Source of the DNA: Desulfovibrio desulfuricans
Lineage (GTDB): Bacteria; Desulfobacterota; Desulfovibrionia; Desulfovibrionales; Desulfovibrionaceae
DNA: 5,977 nucleotides
Reading direction: 5' to 3'
Assembly (NCBI GenBank): GCA_003251995.1
Contig: QKDT01000364.1
Location: 1-5,977, forward strand
Shown: positions 1 through 5,969 of the stretch, in pieces
Position numbering within the stretch: the first letter of the stretch is position 1
How the letters are laid out: every line of letters begins with the position of its first letter
Program-made: the position numbers and the translations under genes
Notes under the pieces: generated by a model
The model's database searches: none
Told to the model about the DNA's origin: nothing
The model's input: the letters and a program-made list of their open reading frames with translations, nothing else

Positions 1-776
1 TCCATCACGTGAATGATGCGCTGCGCGCCCTGCCGGATATTCTGTTCCGTCTGCCCGGTTATGGACATTTCGTTTTCCAGCATGATGAGCGGAATGCTCT
101 TGCCCGTAGCTTTGACGATCTCGAGCAGACCGTTCATGGAGTCAAAAGCATGCGCGGGCTTGCCTTTTTCCGGAGCCTTCCAGCCCTTCCACTGCAAAAA
201 TCCGCCGCCCACCGAATAGTATTCGCGCGAGGCAAGCTGTTTGCCCTTGCCCAACAGCTCGATGATCAACACATTGCTGAAAGGAGCCTCAATGGTGCCT
301 TTTTCAAAGAGTACGTCTGAATCCTTGAGCGGAATCTTTGCTGGGCCAAGCGCCACAGTACGCGTGTCGCCCGGTTTTACAAACAGGTTGTCCAAAAATT
401 CTGCCTTGCATTCATCGGGCTTTTGCCCAAGCAACCCCGCAGCAACGGCGCGGTCTGTGCCGTGCCCCTTGCCCGTTGCTGAAAGGCTTCCGTACAGATG
501 CACCTTGATGGCATCCGCCTGAGCAAGCTGCTCTTGAGGCAGTTTGCCGCACAGTTCGATGAAATTGTTGCCCGCCGCCATGGGCGCGATGGTATGGGAG
601 CTTGAGGGGCCAGGGCCGATTTTGAACATCTCGAATACGGTCACATCAATAGGATTGGTGCAGACCGTTCCCGGTTTCCACAGGGGGTCAAACCCCGCCC
701 AGGTAAACGTGGGCAGGCACAGGCCCGCGCCCGTTACAGCCATGGATTGCAGAAAACGGCGACGATTACAAAACAT
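1..776 (-). CDS. Tat-signal L-serine dehydratase (L-serine ammonia-lyase), N-terminal part, gene cut by window edge
   Basis: Fe-S type L-serine dehydratases convert L-serine to pyruvate and ammonia. I translated this frame by hand: 258 residues from the ATG at 776 to the left edge, with no stop. Residues 1-27 form a clear twin-arginine signal: NRRRFLQ, then a hydrophobic stretch, then a likely cut after TWA. The mature part matches the N-terminal (beta, substrate-binding) domain of the family: FEMFKIGPGPSSSHT (48-62), YGSLSATGKGHGTD (95-108) and YYSVGGGF (186-193). The alpha domain with the [4Fe-4S] cysteines would lie beyond the window. AGGAGG at 785-790, 8 nt upstream, supports the start. 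The gene sits 17 nt after the dipeptidase stop, so the two are probably co-transcribed. The oddity is export: characterised members are cytoplasmic, whereas Tat export would allow a folded, cluster-loaded enzyme to reach the periplasm. The family call is firm; substrate specificity (serine rather than a related amino acid) is inferred. Confidence 0.88.
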   Translation of the reverse strand, partial: MFCNRRRFLQSMAVTGAGLCLPTFTWAGFDPLWKPGTVCTNPIDVTVFEMFKIGPGPSSSHTIAPMAAGNNFIELCGKLPQEQLAQADAIKVHLYGSLSATGKGHGTDRAVAAGLLGQKPDECKAEFLDNLFVKPGDTRTVALGPAKIPLKDSDVLFEKGTIEAPFSNVLIIELLGKGKQLASREYYSVGGGFLQWKGWKAPEKGKPAHAFDSMNGLLEIVKATGKSIPLIMLENEMSITGQTEQNIRQGAQRIIHVM

Positions 777-793
777 ACACACATCCTCCTGAT
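777..793 (-). promoter_or_regulatory. Ribosome binding site and 17-nt spacer within the dipeptidase-serine dehydratase operon
   Basis: The spacer between the dipeptidase TAG and the serine dehydratase ATG holds a full AGGAGG (785-790, minus strand), 8 nt before the ATG at 776. There is no room for a terminator or a separate promoter, so the downstream gene is most likely translated from a shared mRNA. Confidence 0.8.
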
Positions 794-2542
794 CTATTTG
801 GCAGAGTGAGCGCCCGACTGCCGGGGCTTCTTGTACGAAATCGGGCCCTTTGCGTAATTGGTGTTGCGCAGCCATGAATCGGAATATCCGATTTTTTGGG
901 CCATTTTGTCGGGGCTGTTAAGAAAGCCCTGACAATACCGCGCCACCAGTTGCGGGAAAAATTCGCGCCAATCGCGCAGCGCGCCTTCTGCCTGCGCCCG
1001 CAGGGCCTTGGCAAAAGCGGCTTGCGCCCGCGCAGGGGAAGATGCCGCCTTGGGGGCCAGATCCTTTTGTAGCGAAGCCACGCGGGCGGCAAAGGCGGCC
1101 TCCATGCTGTTGGCCTTGGTCTGGATATCCTTTGAAACGGCATCGTAGCGCGTGTTGGCGTATTCGCTCACCAGGGCATAGGCCCACCACGCGGAGTCAT
1201 TGGCAAAACGCCGGGTGTCACCCTGTTCATAGCCTGCGGGCATGGGGGCAACCGCCAGCGGCACAAAGAGCGATTCCGCCGAGGGGGCCAGCGAAACCCA
1301 GCACACCAGCGAAAGAGGCGCGGGCGCGTTGGGCTGATACTGGGCAATGGTTGTGTAGCCGGTGTAGAACATGCCCATGGGGCGCTCCCACGCACCTTCA
1401 AGCTTGGTGGCGGGGGTTACATCGCCGCTGGGGTCTTTGGGGCCGAGAAAACGGTTGGGATTACCAAACGGCCCCGCCGCCACGCCCTTGGTGAGGTCAA
1501 ATTCCGTGCCCTCGTAGTGGTCGCGATGCATGCGCTTGAGGTCGTCCATGCTCAGCGGCCTGTCCGGTTTAACAGAAAATGGATAGGCGCGAGTGGTGCC
1601 GCTCTCAACCCAAGCGGGCAACTTCAGCGAAGGGGCCGCCATTGAGAGCGCCCGCCACACGCGGCGCAACGAATAATACGGATGATTGTATTCGCCATCG
1701 CTCACCGTAGTGAGCCAGTCCAGCGGCTTGGATACATCCTTGGGGCTGCGCATGTTGTATTTGTCTACGGTCTCAAACAGGGTCTTGCCGTACATCAGAT
1801 CAGGGTTGCCGGGCGTGATGTCGCGGATGCGAAATTCGTTGGCAGCCACAAAAAACTGCCCGTCCGGTACGCGCTGGGCCACCCAAAGACCGCCGGTGCC
1901 CGCCGGAGATGAGGCCATTTCCATAACCCAGGCTTCATTTTTGTCGGCCACAGGCAGGGTTTCACCCGTGCCGTAATAGCCATACTGCTCAATGAGCGCG
2001 CCCATAAGCTCAATGGCTTCACGGGCTGTTTTGCAGCGTTCAAGCGCCACGCGTGCAAGTTCAGAGGAATAAAAAATACGCTTGCCCGGCACTGCGGTGC
2101 AGGTATTGTGCGCCCCGTCGGTGCATTCACCAAACATGAGGCCGTGTTCGTTCATGATGCCGTAATTGCCGTCAATGTAGGCAAAAGTATGGCGCACCTG
2201 AGGGATAAAGCCGATGGGGATTGTATGGGGCGTGTTGGGATGATTGTAACCGGGAGCGCGCTTGGGGTCAGAAAGGCGCGGCACAAGAAATGTGTTGGTG
2301 GCGGGGTTTTCCTGCACTGCCACGGCAGAATCATACACGGGGCGCTGCGCGCCCTCGGGCCAATCGCGTGCGGGAACAAAAACGATGGATTGGTCGCCAA
2401 GGTCGTTATCGTCTGAATGGCTGACCATCACGGAGCCGTCGGCGCTGGCCCCCTTGGTCACTATGGTGGTGGTGCATGCGCGGGCCGTTTGCGGCAGCAG
2501 CAATGCCAAAGAAATACAACACAGAACGATCATCCGTTTCAT
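794..2542 (-). CDS. Secreted C69-family dipeptidase (PepD-like Ntn-hydrolase)
   Basis: This 582-residue protein belongs to peptidase family C69, N-terminal-nucleophile hydrolases that cleave dipeptides. Residues 1-22 are a Sec signal (MKRM, hydrophobic core, TARA). Cleavage after Ala22 would expose Cys23 of CTTTIVTKGASADGS, the expected catalytic nucleophile, so signal removal itself would activate the enzyme. Further family-like blocks are the SHSDDND segment soon after the Cys, NYGIMNEHGLMFGECT in the N-terminal third, and ADKNEAWVMEM further on. It is longer than the roughly 470-residue lactobacillar PepD, but long exported versions are common in Gram-negatives. The start is supported by AGGAGG at 2547-2552, 4 nt upstream; Met4 would be further from it. 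The gene ends in TAG and is followed at 17 nt by the serine dehydratase, suggesting a peptide-to-amino-acid-to-pyruvate operon. Cleavage specificity cannot be read from the sequence. Confidence 0.93.
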   Translation of the reverse strand: MKRMIVLCCISLALLLPQTARACTTTIVTKGASADGSVMVSHSDDNDLGDQSIVFVPARDWPEGAQRPVYDSAVAVQENPATNTFLVPRLSDPKRAPGYNHPNTPHTIPIGFIPQVRHTFAYIDGNYGIMNEHGLMFGECTDGAHNTCTAVPGKRIFYSSELARVALERCKTAREAIELMGALIEQYGYYGTGETLPVADKNEAWVMEMASSPAGTGGLWVAQRVPDGQFFVAANEFRIRDITPGNPDLMYGKTLFETVDKYNMRSPKDVSKPLDWLTTVSDGEYNHPYYSLRRVWRALSMAAPSLKLPAWVESGTTRAYPFSVKPDRPLSMDDLKRMHRDHYEGTEFDLTKGVAAGPFGNPNRFLGPKDPSGDVTPATKLEGAWERPMGMFYTGYTTIAQYQPNAPAPLSLVCWVSLAPSAESLFVPLAVAPMPAGYEQGDTRRFANDSAWWAYALVSEYANTRYDAVSKDIQTKANSMEAAFAARVASLQKDLAPKAASSPARAQAAFAKALRAQAEGALRDWREFFPQLVARYCQGFLNSPDKMAQKIGYSDSWLRNTNYAKGPISYKKPRQSGAHSAK

Positions 2543-2562
2543 GGAGCCTCCTTAAAAATAGT

Positions 2563-2572
2563 CAGACGTCTG
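2563..2572. promoter_or_regulatory. Perfect 10-bp palindrome, possible operator
   Basis: CAGACGTCTG is a perfect palindrome, 21 bp upstream of the dipeptidase ATG and about 140 bp upstream of the predicted sigma-54 transcription start. Its position would suit either an operator for the leftward operon or an upstream activator site for the rightward promoter. No regulator is known from the window, and a 10-bp palindrome can arise by chance. Confidence 0.3.
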
Positions 2573-2633
2573 GTACCCCCGGTTTTCCAAACGAAATACA
2601 ATGCACCTCAGCACCCCTGCGGCGGTTGCAAGA

Positions 2634-2675
2634 GTACAGTACATAAATCAGTAAACTGTTTTCTTTTCTGTACCG
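2634..2675. promoter_or_regulatory. Cluster of GTAC / ACAGT-ACTGT half-sites upstream of the sigma-54 promoter
   Basis: Overlapping GTAC units (2634-2637 and 2639-2642), ACAGT (2636-2640) opposed by ACTGT (2655-2659), the inverted repeat CAGT-AA-ACTG (2649-2658) and CTGTACC (2669-2675) are packed into about 40 bp. They end 13 bp before the sigma-54 -24 element. This could be a regulator-binding region for either divergent promoter. It is somewhat close for a typical enhancer-binding activator, so a repressor or second regulator is equally possible. Confidence 0.3.
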
Positions 2676-2688
2676 CAGGAGGGAGATC

Positions 2689-2702
2689 GGCACAAGTATT
2701 GC
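2689..2702 (+). promoter_or_regulatory. Sigma-54 (-24/-12) promoter for the flavoprotein gene
   Basis: The sequence GGCAC, five bases (AAGTA), then TTGC matches the RpoN consensus (TGGCAC-N5-TTGCW), with the invariant GG and GC at the correct spacing. The base before GG is C rather than T and the base after GC is C rather than A or T. The predicted transcription start is near 2714, pointing toward the ATG at 2906. Sigma-54 promoters need an ATP-dependent enhancer-binding activator, so expression would be switched on by a signal such as substrate or energy state. Sigma-54 control of lactate-oxidation genes is known in Desulfovibrio, which fits this gene. Confidence 0.65.
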
Positions 2703-2893
2703 CAGAACCTAAGTACTTTTAGCTGCAAAATGGTAGCCTTTCACCTCGATAACTGTTATTGTTATTCCTATGCCATCTCCCTCATGATCCCCTGCACTAA
2801 CAACACTGTTGGGGCGCATCCAGGTTAGATCGGCTGCAATTTCCCACCCCGCGCATTCTTCAGCGCAACACCAATGACGGCATGAACCGCCAC

Positions 2894-2898
2894 GGAGG
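2894..2898 (+). promoter_or_regulatory. Shine-Dalgarno that fixes the flavoprotein start at 2906
   Basis: GGAGG lies 7 nt before the ATG at 2906. An in-frame ATG further upstream at 2882 has no such site, and using it would place this GGAGG inside the coding region. The protein from 2906 begins MLASPYKEF, resembling the usual start of this family. Confidence 0.8.
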
Positions 2899-2905
2899 TT
2901 TGTCT

Positions 2906-4099
2906 ATGCTTGCATCTCCTTACAAAGAATTCAAACAAGCCCTTTTGGACTTTATCCCCAAAGACCGAATTCACACTGATCCCCTGCGCCTGCTGGCCTA
3001 CGGCACGGATGCCAGCGTGTACCGCCTGACCCCCAAAATAGTGGTGGATGTACTGGACGAGGCCGAAGTGGTGCAACTGGTTGGCCTGGCTGACCGCATG
3101 CGTGTGCCTGTTACCTTTCGCGCCGCCGGCACAAGCCTTTCGGGGCAGGCGGTGTCTGATTCTGTTCTGGTGCGCATCGGCAAGGGTTGGCGCAACTGGC
3201 GCGTTGGCGAAAACGCCGAGCGCATCACCCTGCAACCGGGTATCATCGGCTCTGGAGCCAACAAGATTCTGGCAGAATTTGGCAAAAAAATCGGGCCAGA
3301 CCCGGCATCCATCGACAGTTGTTTTATCGGCGGCATTTTTGCCAACAATGCCAGCGGCATGTGCTGTGGCACCTCTGACAATTCATACAAGACCGTTGTT
3401 TCTTCACGCATGGTGCTGGCTGACGGCACCCTGCTGGATACGGCGGACGCCAAAAGCCGCGCTGCATTTGCAAGAACCCACGCCCATATTCTCAACGGGC
3501 TTGCCGACCTGCGCAAAAAAATCATGGACACCCCGGAGCTTGCCGACCGCATCCGCCGCAAGTTCAAGATCAAAAACACCACGGGCTACAGCCTTAACGC
3601 CCTGGTGGATTACGAAGACCCCTATGAAATTCTGCAACACGTCATGGTCGGCTCTGAAGGCACGCTGGGCTTTATCGCCGAGGTGACCTACCGCACGGTA
3701 GAAGAAGCCCCCTTCAAGGCCTCTGCCCTGCTGCTTTTGCCCACGGTCAAGGCCGCCTGTGATCTTGCCACCGCCGTGGCAACCCTGCCCGTGGCGGCAG
3801 CGGAGCTTATGGACAGGGCATCCTTGCGCTCGGTGGAAGGCACCCCCGGTCTGCCCGAAGGCCTGGAAACACTGGACGACGACGTGTGTTCCCTGCTGGT
3901 GGAGACACGCGCCTCCACCCACGAGCAGCTTGAAAAAAATATCGCCACTATCAACGAAGCTTTCAGCAACGTAAGCTTTGTTCGCCCCTACGCCTTTACC
4001 GACAAGCCGGAGGAATTCACAAAACTGTGGCTCATCCGCAAGGGCATTCTTGCCTCGGTGGGCGGCATGCGGCCCGTGGGAACGTCCATTGTCATTTAA
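2906..4099 (+). CDS. N-terminal fragment: FAD-binding domain and first part of FAD-oxidase C domain
   Basis: If the TAA is real, translation from 2906 gives 397 residues ending GMRPVGTSIVI. The fragment holds the whole FAD-binding domain: GTDASVYR (33-40), the pyrophosphate-loop segment FRAAGTSLSGQA (71-82), IGPDPAS (129-135), NNASGMCCGTSDNSY (147-161) and MVGSEGTLGF (247-256). It then enters the substrate-side C-terminal domain but stops midway, before the GHxxDGNLH and KAEHGTGRN blocks that help build the active site. It might bind FAD but is unlikely to be a working dehydrogenase alone. The start at 2906 is preferred to the ATG at 2882 because of GGAGG at 2894-2898. The break does not fall at a domain boundary, which argues against an evolved two-subunit arrangement such as GlcD/GlcF. 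Confidence 0.75.
   Translation: MLASPYKEFKQALLDFIPKDRIHTDPLRLLAYGTDASVYRLTPKIVVDVLDEAEVVQLVGLADRMRVPVTFRAAGTSLSGQAVSDSVLVRIGKGWRNWRVGENAERITLQPGIIGSGANKILAEFGKKIGPDPASIDSCFIGGIFANNASGMCCGTSDNSYKTVVSSRMVLADGTLLDTADAKSRAAFARTHAHILNGLADLRKKIMDTPELADRIRRKFKIKNTTGYSLNALVDYEDPYEILQHVMVGSEGTLGFIAEVTYRTVEEAPFKASALLLLPTVKAACDLATAVATLPVAAAELMDRASLRSVEGTPGLPEGLETLDDDVCSLLVETRASTHEQLEKNIATINEAFSNVSFVRPYAFTDKPEEFTKLWLIRKGILASVGGMRPVGTSIVI
4097..4099 (+). other. In-frame TAA nonsense codon within the flavoprotein frame
   Basis: The codons run ACG TCC ATT GTC ATT TAA GAC GTG GCC TTT, giving TSIVI-stop-DVAF. Homologues continue uninterrupted with an acidic residue at this position. TAA is neither a selenocysteine (TGA) nor a pyrrolysine (TAG) codon, so known recoding systems do not explain it. 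The next base is G, and no obvious frameshift-prone run lies alongside. Confidence 0.9.
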
Positions 4100-4102
4100 G
4101 AC

Positions 4103-5722
4103 GTGGCCTTTACCCTCGACCGGCTGGGCGAACCGGCAACCGACCTTCAAGAGCTTTTTGCCCGCCATGGCTACGCGGTGGCCCCGCTCTTTGGGCACGC
4201 GCGCGATGGCAATCTGCACTTTGTTTTCTGGCAGGACTTTGGCGCTCCGGCAGAAGTGACCCGCTACAAGGGCTTTATGGAAGACTTCTGCAAACTGGTT
4301 ACAGAAAAATACGACGGTTCACTCAAGGCGGAGCACGGCACAGGCCGCAACATCGCGCCCTTTGTGGAACTGGAGTGGGGCAGCCAGGCCTATGCCATCA
4401 TGAAGGATATCAAGAGCCTGCTTGATCCCAAGAACATCCTCAACCCCGGCGTGCTGCTTAACAGCGACCCGCAGGGGCACCTTAAAAACCTCAAGCCCCT
4501 GCACCCCGCCGACGAACTGGTGGACAAATGCATGGAATGCGGCTTCTGCGAATCTGTCTGCCCCTCGCGTGATCTGACGCTCACGCCGCGCCAGCGTATC
4601 ACCGTGTACCGCGAGATATGCCGCCTGCGGGAGGCGGAGCCCAACGGCAGCGCACTGAAAACATTGCTGAAGGGCTATGAATACATGGGCAAGGCCACCT
4701 GTGCCACAGACAGCCTGTGCCGCCCACGTTGCCCCGCGGGTGTGGATACGGGAGTGTTCATCAAAAGCCTGCGCAAAAAAGACGCCGGGTCGCTCAGTAA
4801 AAAGATTGCCGGTTCCCTTGCCGACCACTTTGCGGGAACCTGCAAGGCCATGTCCATTGCGCTCACCGGCGTGGACGCTCTGCACCGCGTGCTTGGCACC
4901 ACCATCATGCGCGATGGTTCGCGGCTTTTGCGCTGCCTGACCTTCAATAAAATTCCGCTGTGGAACAAAAACATGCCCAAGGGCGGGCGCTCGGTCTATC
5001 TGCCGTCGCCCTACACGGGCAATGCCAAAAAAGTCGTGTACTTCCCCAGTTGTATTGCCCGCAACATGGGCCCCGGCGAGGAACACCACGACCGCAGAAC
5101 AGAGCCGGAGGCCGTCATCAGCGTGCTGCTCAAGGGCGGCTACGATGTCATCCTGCCCAAGAAGCTGGACAAGCTGTGCTGCGGCATGGCCTTTGCCAGC
5201 AAGGGTCTGGCTGATGCTGCCCATAAAAAGGAACAGGAGCTGGAAAAGGTGCTGCGCGAGGCCACCAATAATGGTGAATACCCCGTATTGTGCGAAACCA
5301 GCCCCTGCCTGCTGCACATGAAGCAGACCCTCGACCCCAGCATCAAGCTCATGGAGCCTGTGCAGTTTATCCTTGAAAATCTCATGGATACCCTCAAGCT
5401 CAAAAAGCTGCCCAAAACTGTGGCTCTTCACGCTACCTGCTCCATGCGCAAGATGGGCCTGGAAGGCAAGCTGGAAGAGTTGGCCCGCAAGTGCGCCGAA
5501 ACTGTGGTGGTGCCGGACGGCATCAACTGCTGCGGCTGGGCGGGCGACAGAGGCTTTACCCACCCCGAGCTCAACGAGGCTGCGCTCAAGGGCCTGCGCA
5601 TGCAGGTAAGCACCTGCGAGGTGGGCTATTCATCCAGCCGCACCTGCCAGATCGGCCTTTCGCTGCACGGCGGCATCCCCTACTATTCCATTGTCTATCT
5701 GGTTGACGAAGCCAGCGAATAA
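4103..5722 (+). CDS. C-terminal fragment: rest of FAD-oxidase C domain, two Fe-S clusters, two CCG domains
   Basis: The frame continues for 539 residues from a GTG three bases after the TAA. I see no Shine-Dalgarno before this GTG, so independent translation would need stop-coupled reinitiation. In fragment numbering, the fragment begins with the remaining FAD-oxidase C blocks, FGHARDGNLHF (30-40) and KAEHGTGRN (75-83). A [4Fe-4S] motif follows with Cys143, 146, 149 and 153 (DKCMECGFCESVCP). A second set, Cys200, 206 and 210 (CATDSLCRPRCP), comes next. Two CCG modules, often associated with heterodisulfide-reductase-like or glycolate-oxidase GlcF-like electron transfer, hold Cys317, CCG at 359-361, Cys397 and Cys402, then Cys446, CCG at 476-478 and Cys515. 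All expected cysteines are present, so the downstream half shows no decay. In the intact enzyme this part carries electrons from FAD toward the respiratory chain. Confidence 0.75.
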   Translation: MAFTLDRLGEPATDLQELFARHGYAVAPLFGHARDGNLHFVFWQDFGAPAEVTRYKGFMEDFCKLVTEKYDGSLKAEHGTGRNIAPFVELEWGSQAYAIMKDIKSLLDPKNILNPGVLLNSDPQGHLKNLKPLHPADELVDKCMECGFCESVCPSRDLTLTPRQRITVYREICRLREAEPNGSALKTLLKGYEYMGKATCATDSLCRPRCPAGVDTGVFIKSLRKKDAGSLSKKIAGSLADHFAGTCKAMSIALTGVDALHRVLGTTIMRDGSRLLRCLTFNKIPLWNKNMPKGGRSVYLPSPYTGNAKKVVYFPSCIARNMGPGEEHHDRRTEPEAVISVLLKGGYDVILPKKLDKLCCGMAFASKGLADAAHKKEQELEKVLREATNNGEYPVLCETSPCLLHMKQTLDPSIKLMEPVQFILENLMDTLKLKKLPKTVALHATCSMRKMGLEGKLEELARKCAETVVVPDGINCCGWAGDRGFTHPELNEAALKGLRMQVSTCEVGYSSSRTCQIGLSLHGGIPYYSIVYLVDEASE

Positions 5723-5730
5723 ACAACAAC

Positions 5731-5761
5731 GCGGGTGGCCTTCATACTGAGGGCCACCCGC
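5731..5761 (+). terminator. Strong hairpin after the flavoprotein stop codon, terminator-like
   Basis: A perfect 10-bp stem, GCGGGTGGCC (5731-5740) pairing with GGCCACCCGC (5752-5761), has an 11-nt loop and begins 8 nt after the TAA. It is very GC-rich but is followed by AACAAGG rather than a T run. It may stabilise the mRNA 3' end or slow polymerase rather than be a complete intrinsic terminator. The next hairpin is better placed for that. Confidence 0.5.
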
Positions 5762-5815
5762 TAACAAGGAACAGTCCCTTAGGCTCAATAAGTGTGCCAT
5801 GAGATAAACGTTCAA

Positions 5816-5853
5816 AGCGGGCTGCTCGCTAGGGCAGCCCGCTACTTGTTTTT
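5816..5853 (+). terminator. Rho-independent terminator
   Basis: A perfect 10-bp stem, AGCGGGCTGC (5816-5825) with GCAGCCCGCT (5834-5843), has an 8-nt loop and is followed within a few bases by a run of five T (5849-5853). It lies about 95 nt after the flavoprotein stop codon and is the likely end of that transcript. The adjoining GTTTTT-C-AAAAAC palindrome (5848-5860) overlaps the T run. Confidence 0.75.
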
Positions 5854-5921
5854 CAAAAACTGCGTTGAGGCATATCCGATGTGAGAGCCAGCCGCTCAGC
5901 GATACCAGCCCCCCCATTAAC

Positions 5922-5969
5922 CAATATATTTGAGGGATTAATATCTGGAAACAGTCTCAAAATATATTG
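5922..5969. repeat. AT-rich imperfect inverted repeat near the right edge
   Basis: CAATATATTTGAG (5922-5934) is the reverse complement of CTCAAAATATATTG (5956-5969) except for one extra base in the right arm. The 21-nt spacer contains ATTAATATC. It is clearly more AT-rich than its surroundings. It could be an operator or promoter region of the next gene to the right, or a short hairpin. The window ends eight bases later, so its partner gene is not visible. Confidence 0.5.

Larger units (their letters stand above)
2543..2905. other. Divergent intergenic region (363 nt), no gene
   Basis: This gap separates the leftward dipeptidase operon from the rightward flavoprotein. No credible coding frame lies here. 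It is more AT-rich than the genes. It contains the palindrome CAGACGTCTG (2563-2572), a cluster of GTAC/ACAGT/ACTGT motifs (2634-2675), a sigma-54 type promoter (2689-2702), a direct TGTTATT repeat near 2757-2767 and a short inverted repeat CAACA-C-TGTTG (2801-2811). I could not identify a convincing -35/-10 pair for the leftward operon. The rightward leader, from the predicted start site near 2714 to the ATG at 2906, would be about 190 nt. Confidence 0.7.
2906..5722 (+). pseudogene. dld: FAD/Fe-S D-lactate dehydrogenase-type oxidoreductase, interrupted by in-frame TAA at codon 398
   Basis: Read as one frame, this is a full-length member of the single-chain FAD-binding plus Fe-S-binding oxidoreductases (Dld-II type respiratory D-lactate dehydrogenases, roughly 930-950 residues). 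Here there are 938 sense positions before the terminal TAA. Domain order: FAD-binding PCMH domain (about 35-200), FAD-linked oxidase C-terminal domain (about 260-520), two-cluster ferredoxin-like domain (about 540-610) and two CCG cysteine-rich domains (about 710-930). The only defect is TAA at 4097-4099, in the same frame on both sides, inside the FAD-oxidase C domain. From family memory, relatives read Glu here (IIEDVAF-like), so GAA to TAA, a single base change, is the simplest origin. No other lesion is visible. It could be a fresh nonsense mutation, a sequence error, or a gene read through at low level. The substrate is probably D-lactate; glycolate or another 2-hydroxyacid cannot be excluded. 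Confidence 0.75.

Noticed and set aside
9..792. Plus-strand frames in the first 800 bases
   Set aside because: They lie opposite the serine dehydratase, whose minus-strand motifs (SSSHT, YGSLSATGKGHGTD, YYSVGGGF) are decisive.
2882..2905. Upstream ATG at 2882 as the start of the flavoprotein
   Set aside because: It would add eight residues encoded by the sequence that contains the GGAGG for the ATG at 2906, and it has no ribosome binding site of its own.
4097..4099. Recoding of the stop as selenocysteine or pyrrolysine
   Set aside because: The codon is TAA, which neither system uses, and homologues carry an ordinary acidic residue there as far as I recall.
4097..4103. A natural two-gene arrangement (separate FAD and Fe-S subunits)
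   Set aside because: The break is inside the FAD-oxidase C domain rather than between domains, and the GTG at 4103 has no Shine-Dalgarno. Reinitiation remains possible but is not the simplest reading.
3404..4219. A 271-codon minus-strand frame spanning the TAA region
   Set aside because: Same reasoning: it is antisense to FAD-domain coding sequence, has composition typical of a shadow frame and no family motif.
4319..5563. A 414-codon open frame on the minus strand opposite the Fe-S half of the flavoprotein
   Set aside because: The sense strand shows clear family motifs throughout. The antisense product is rich in His, Ala, Gly and Gln with no recognisable domain, as expected for the shadow of a GC-rich gene.
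5630..5917. A 95-codon minus-strand frame over the 3' end and the two hairpins
   Set aside because: It runs through both hairpins and into the flavoprotein coding region, and its product matches no family I recognise.
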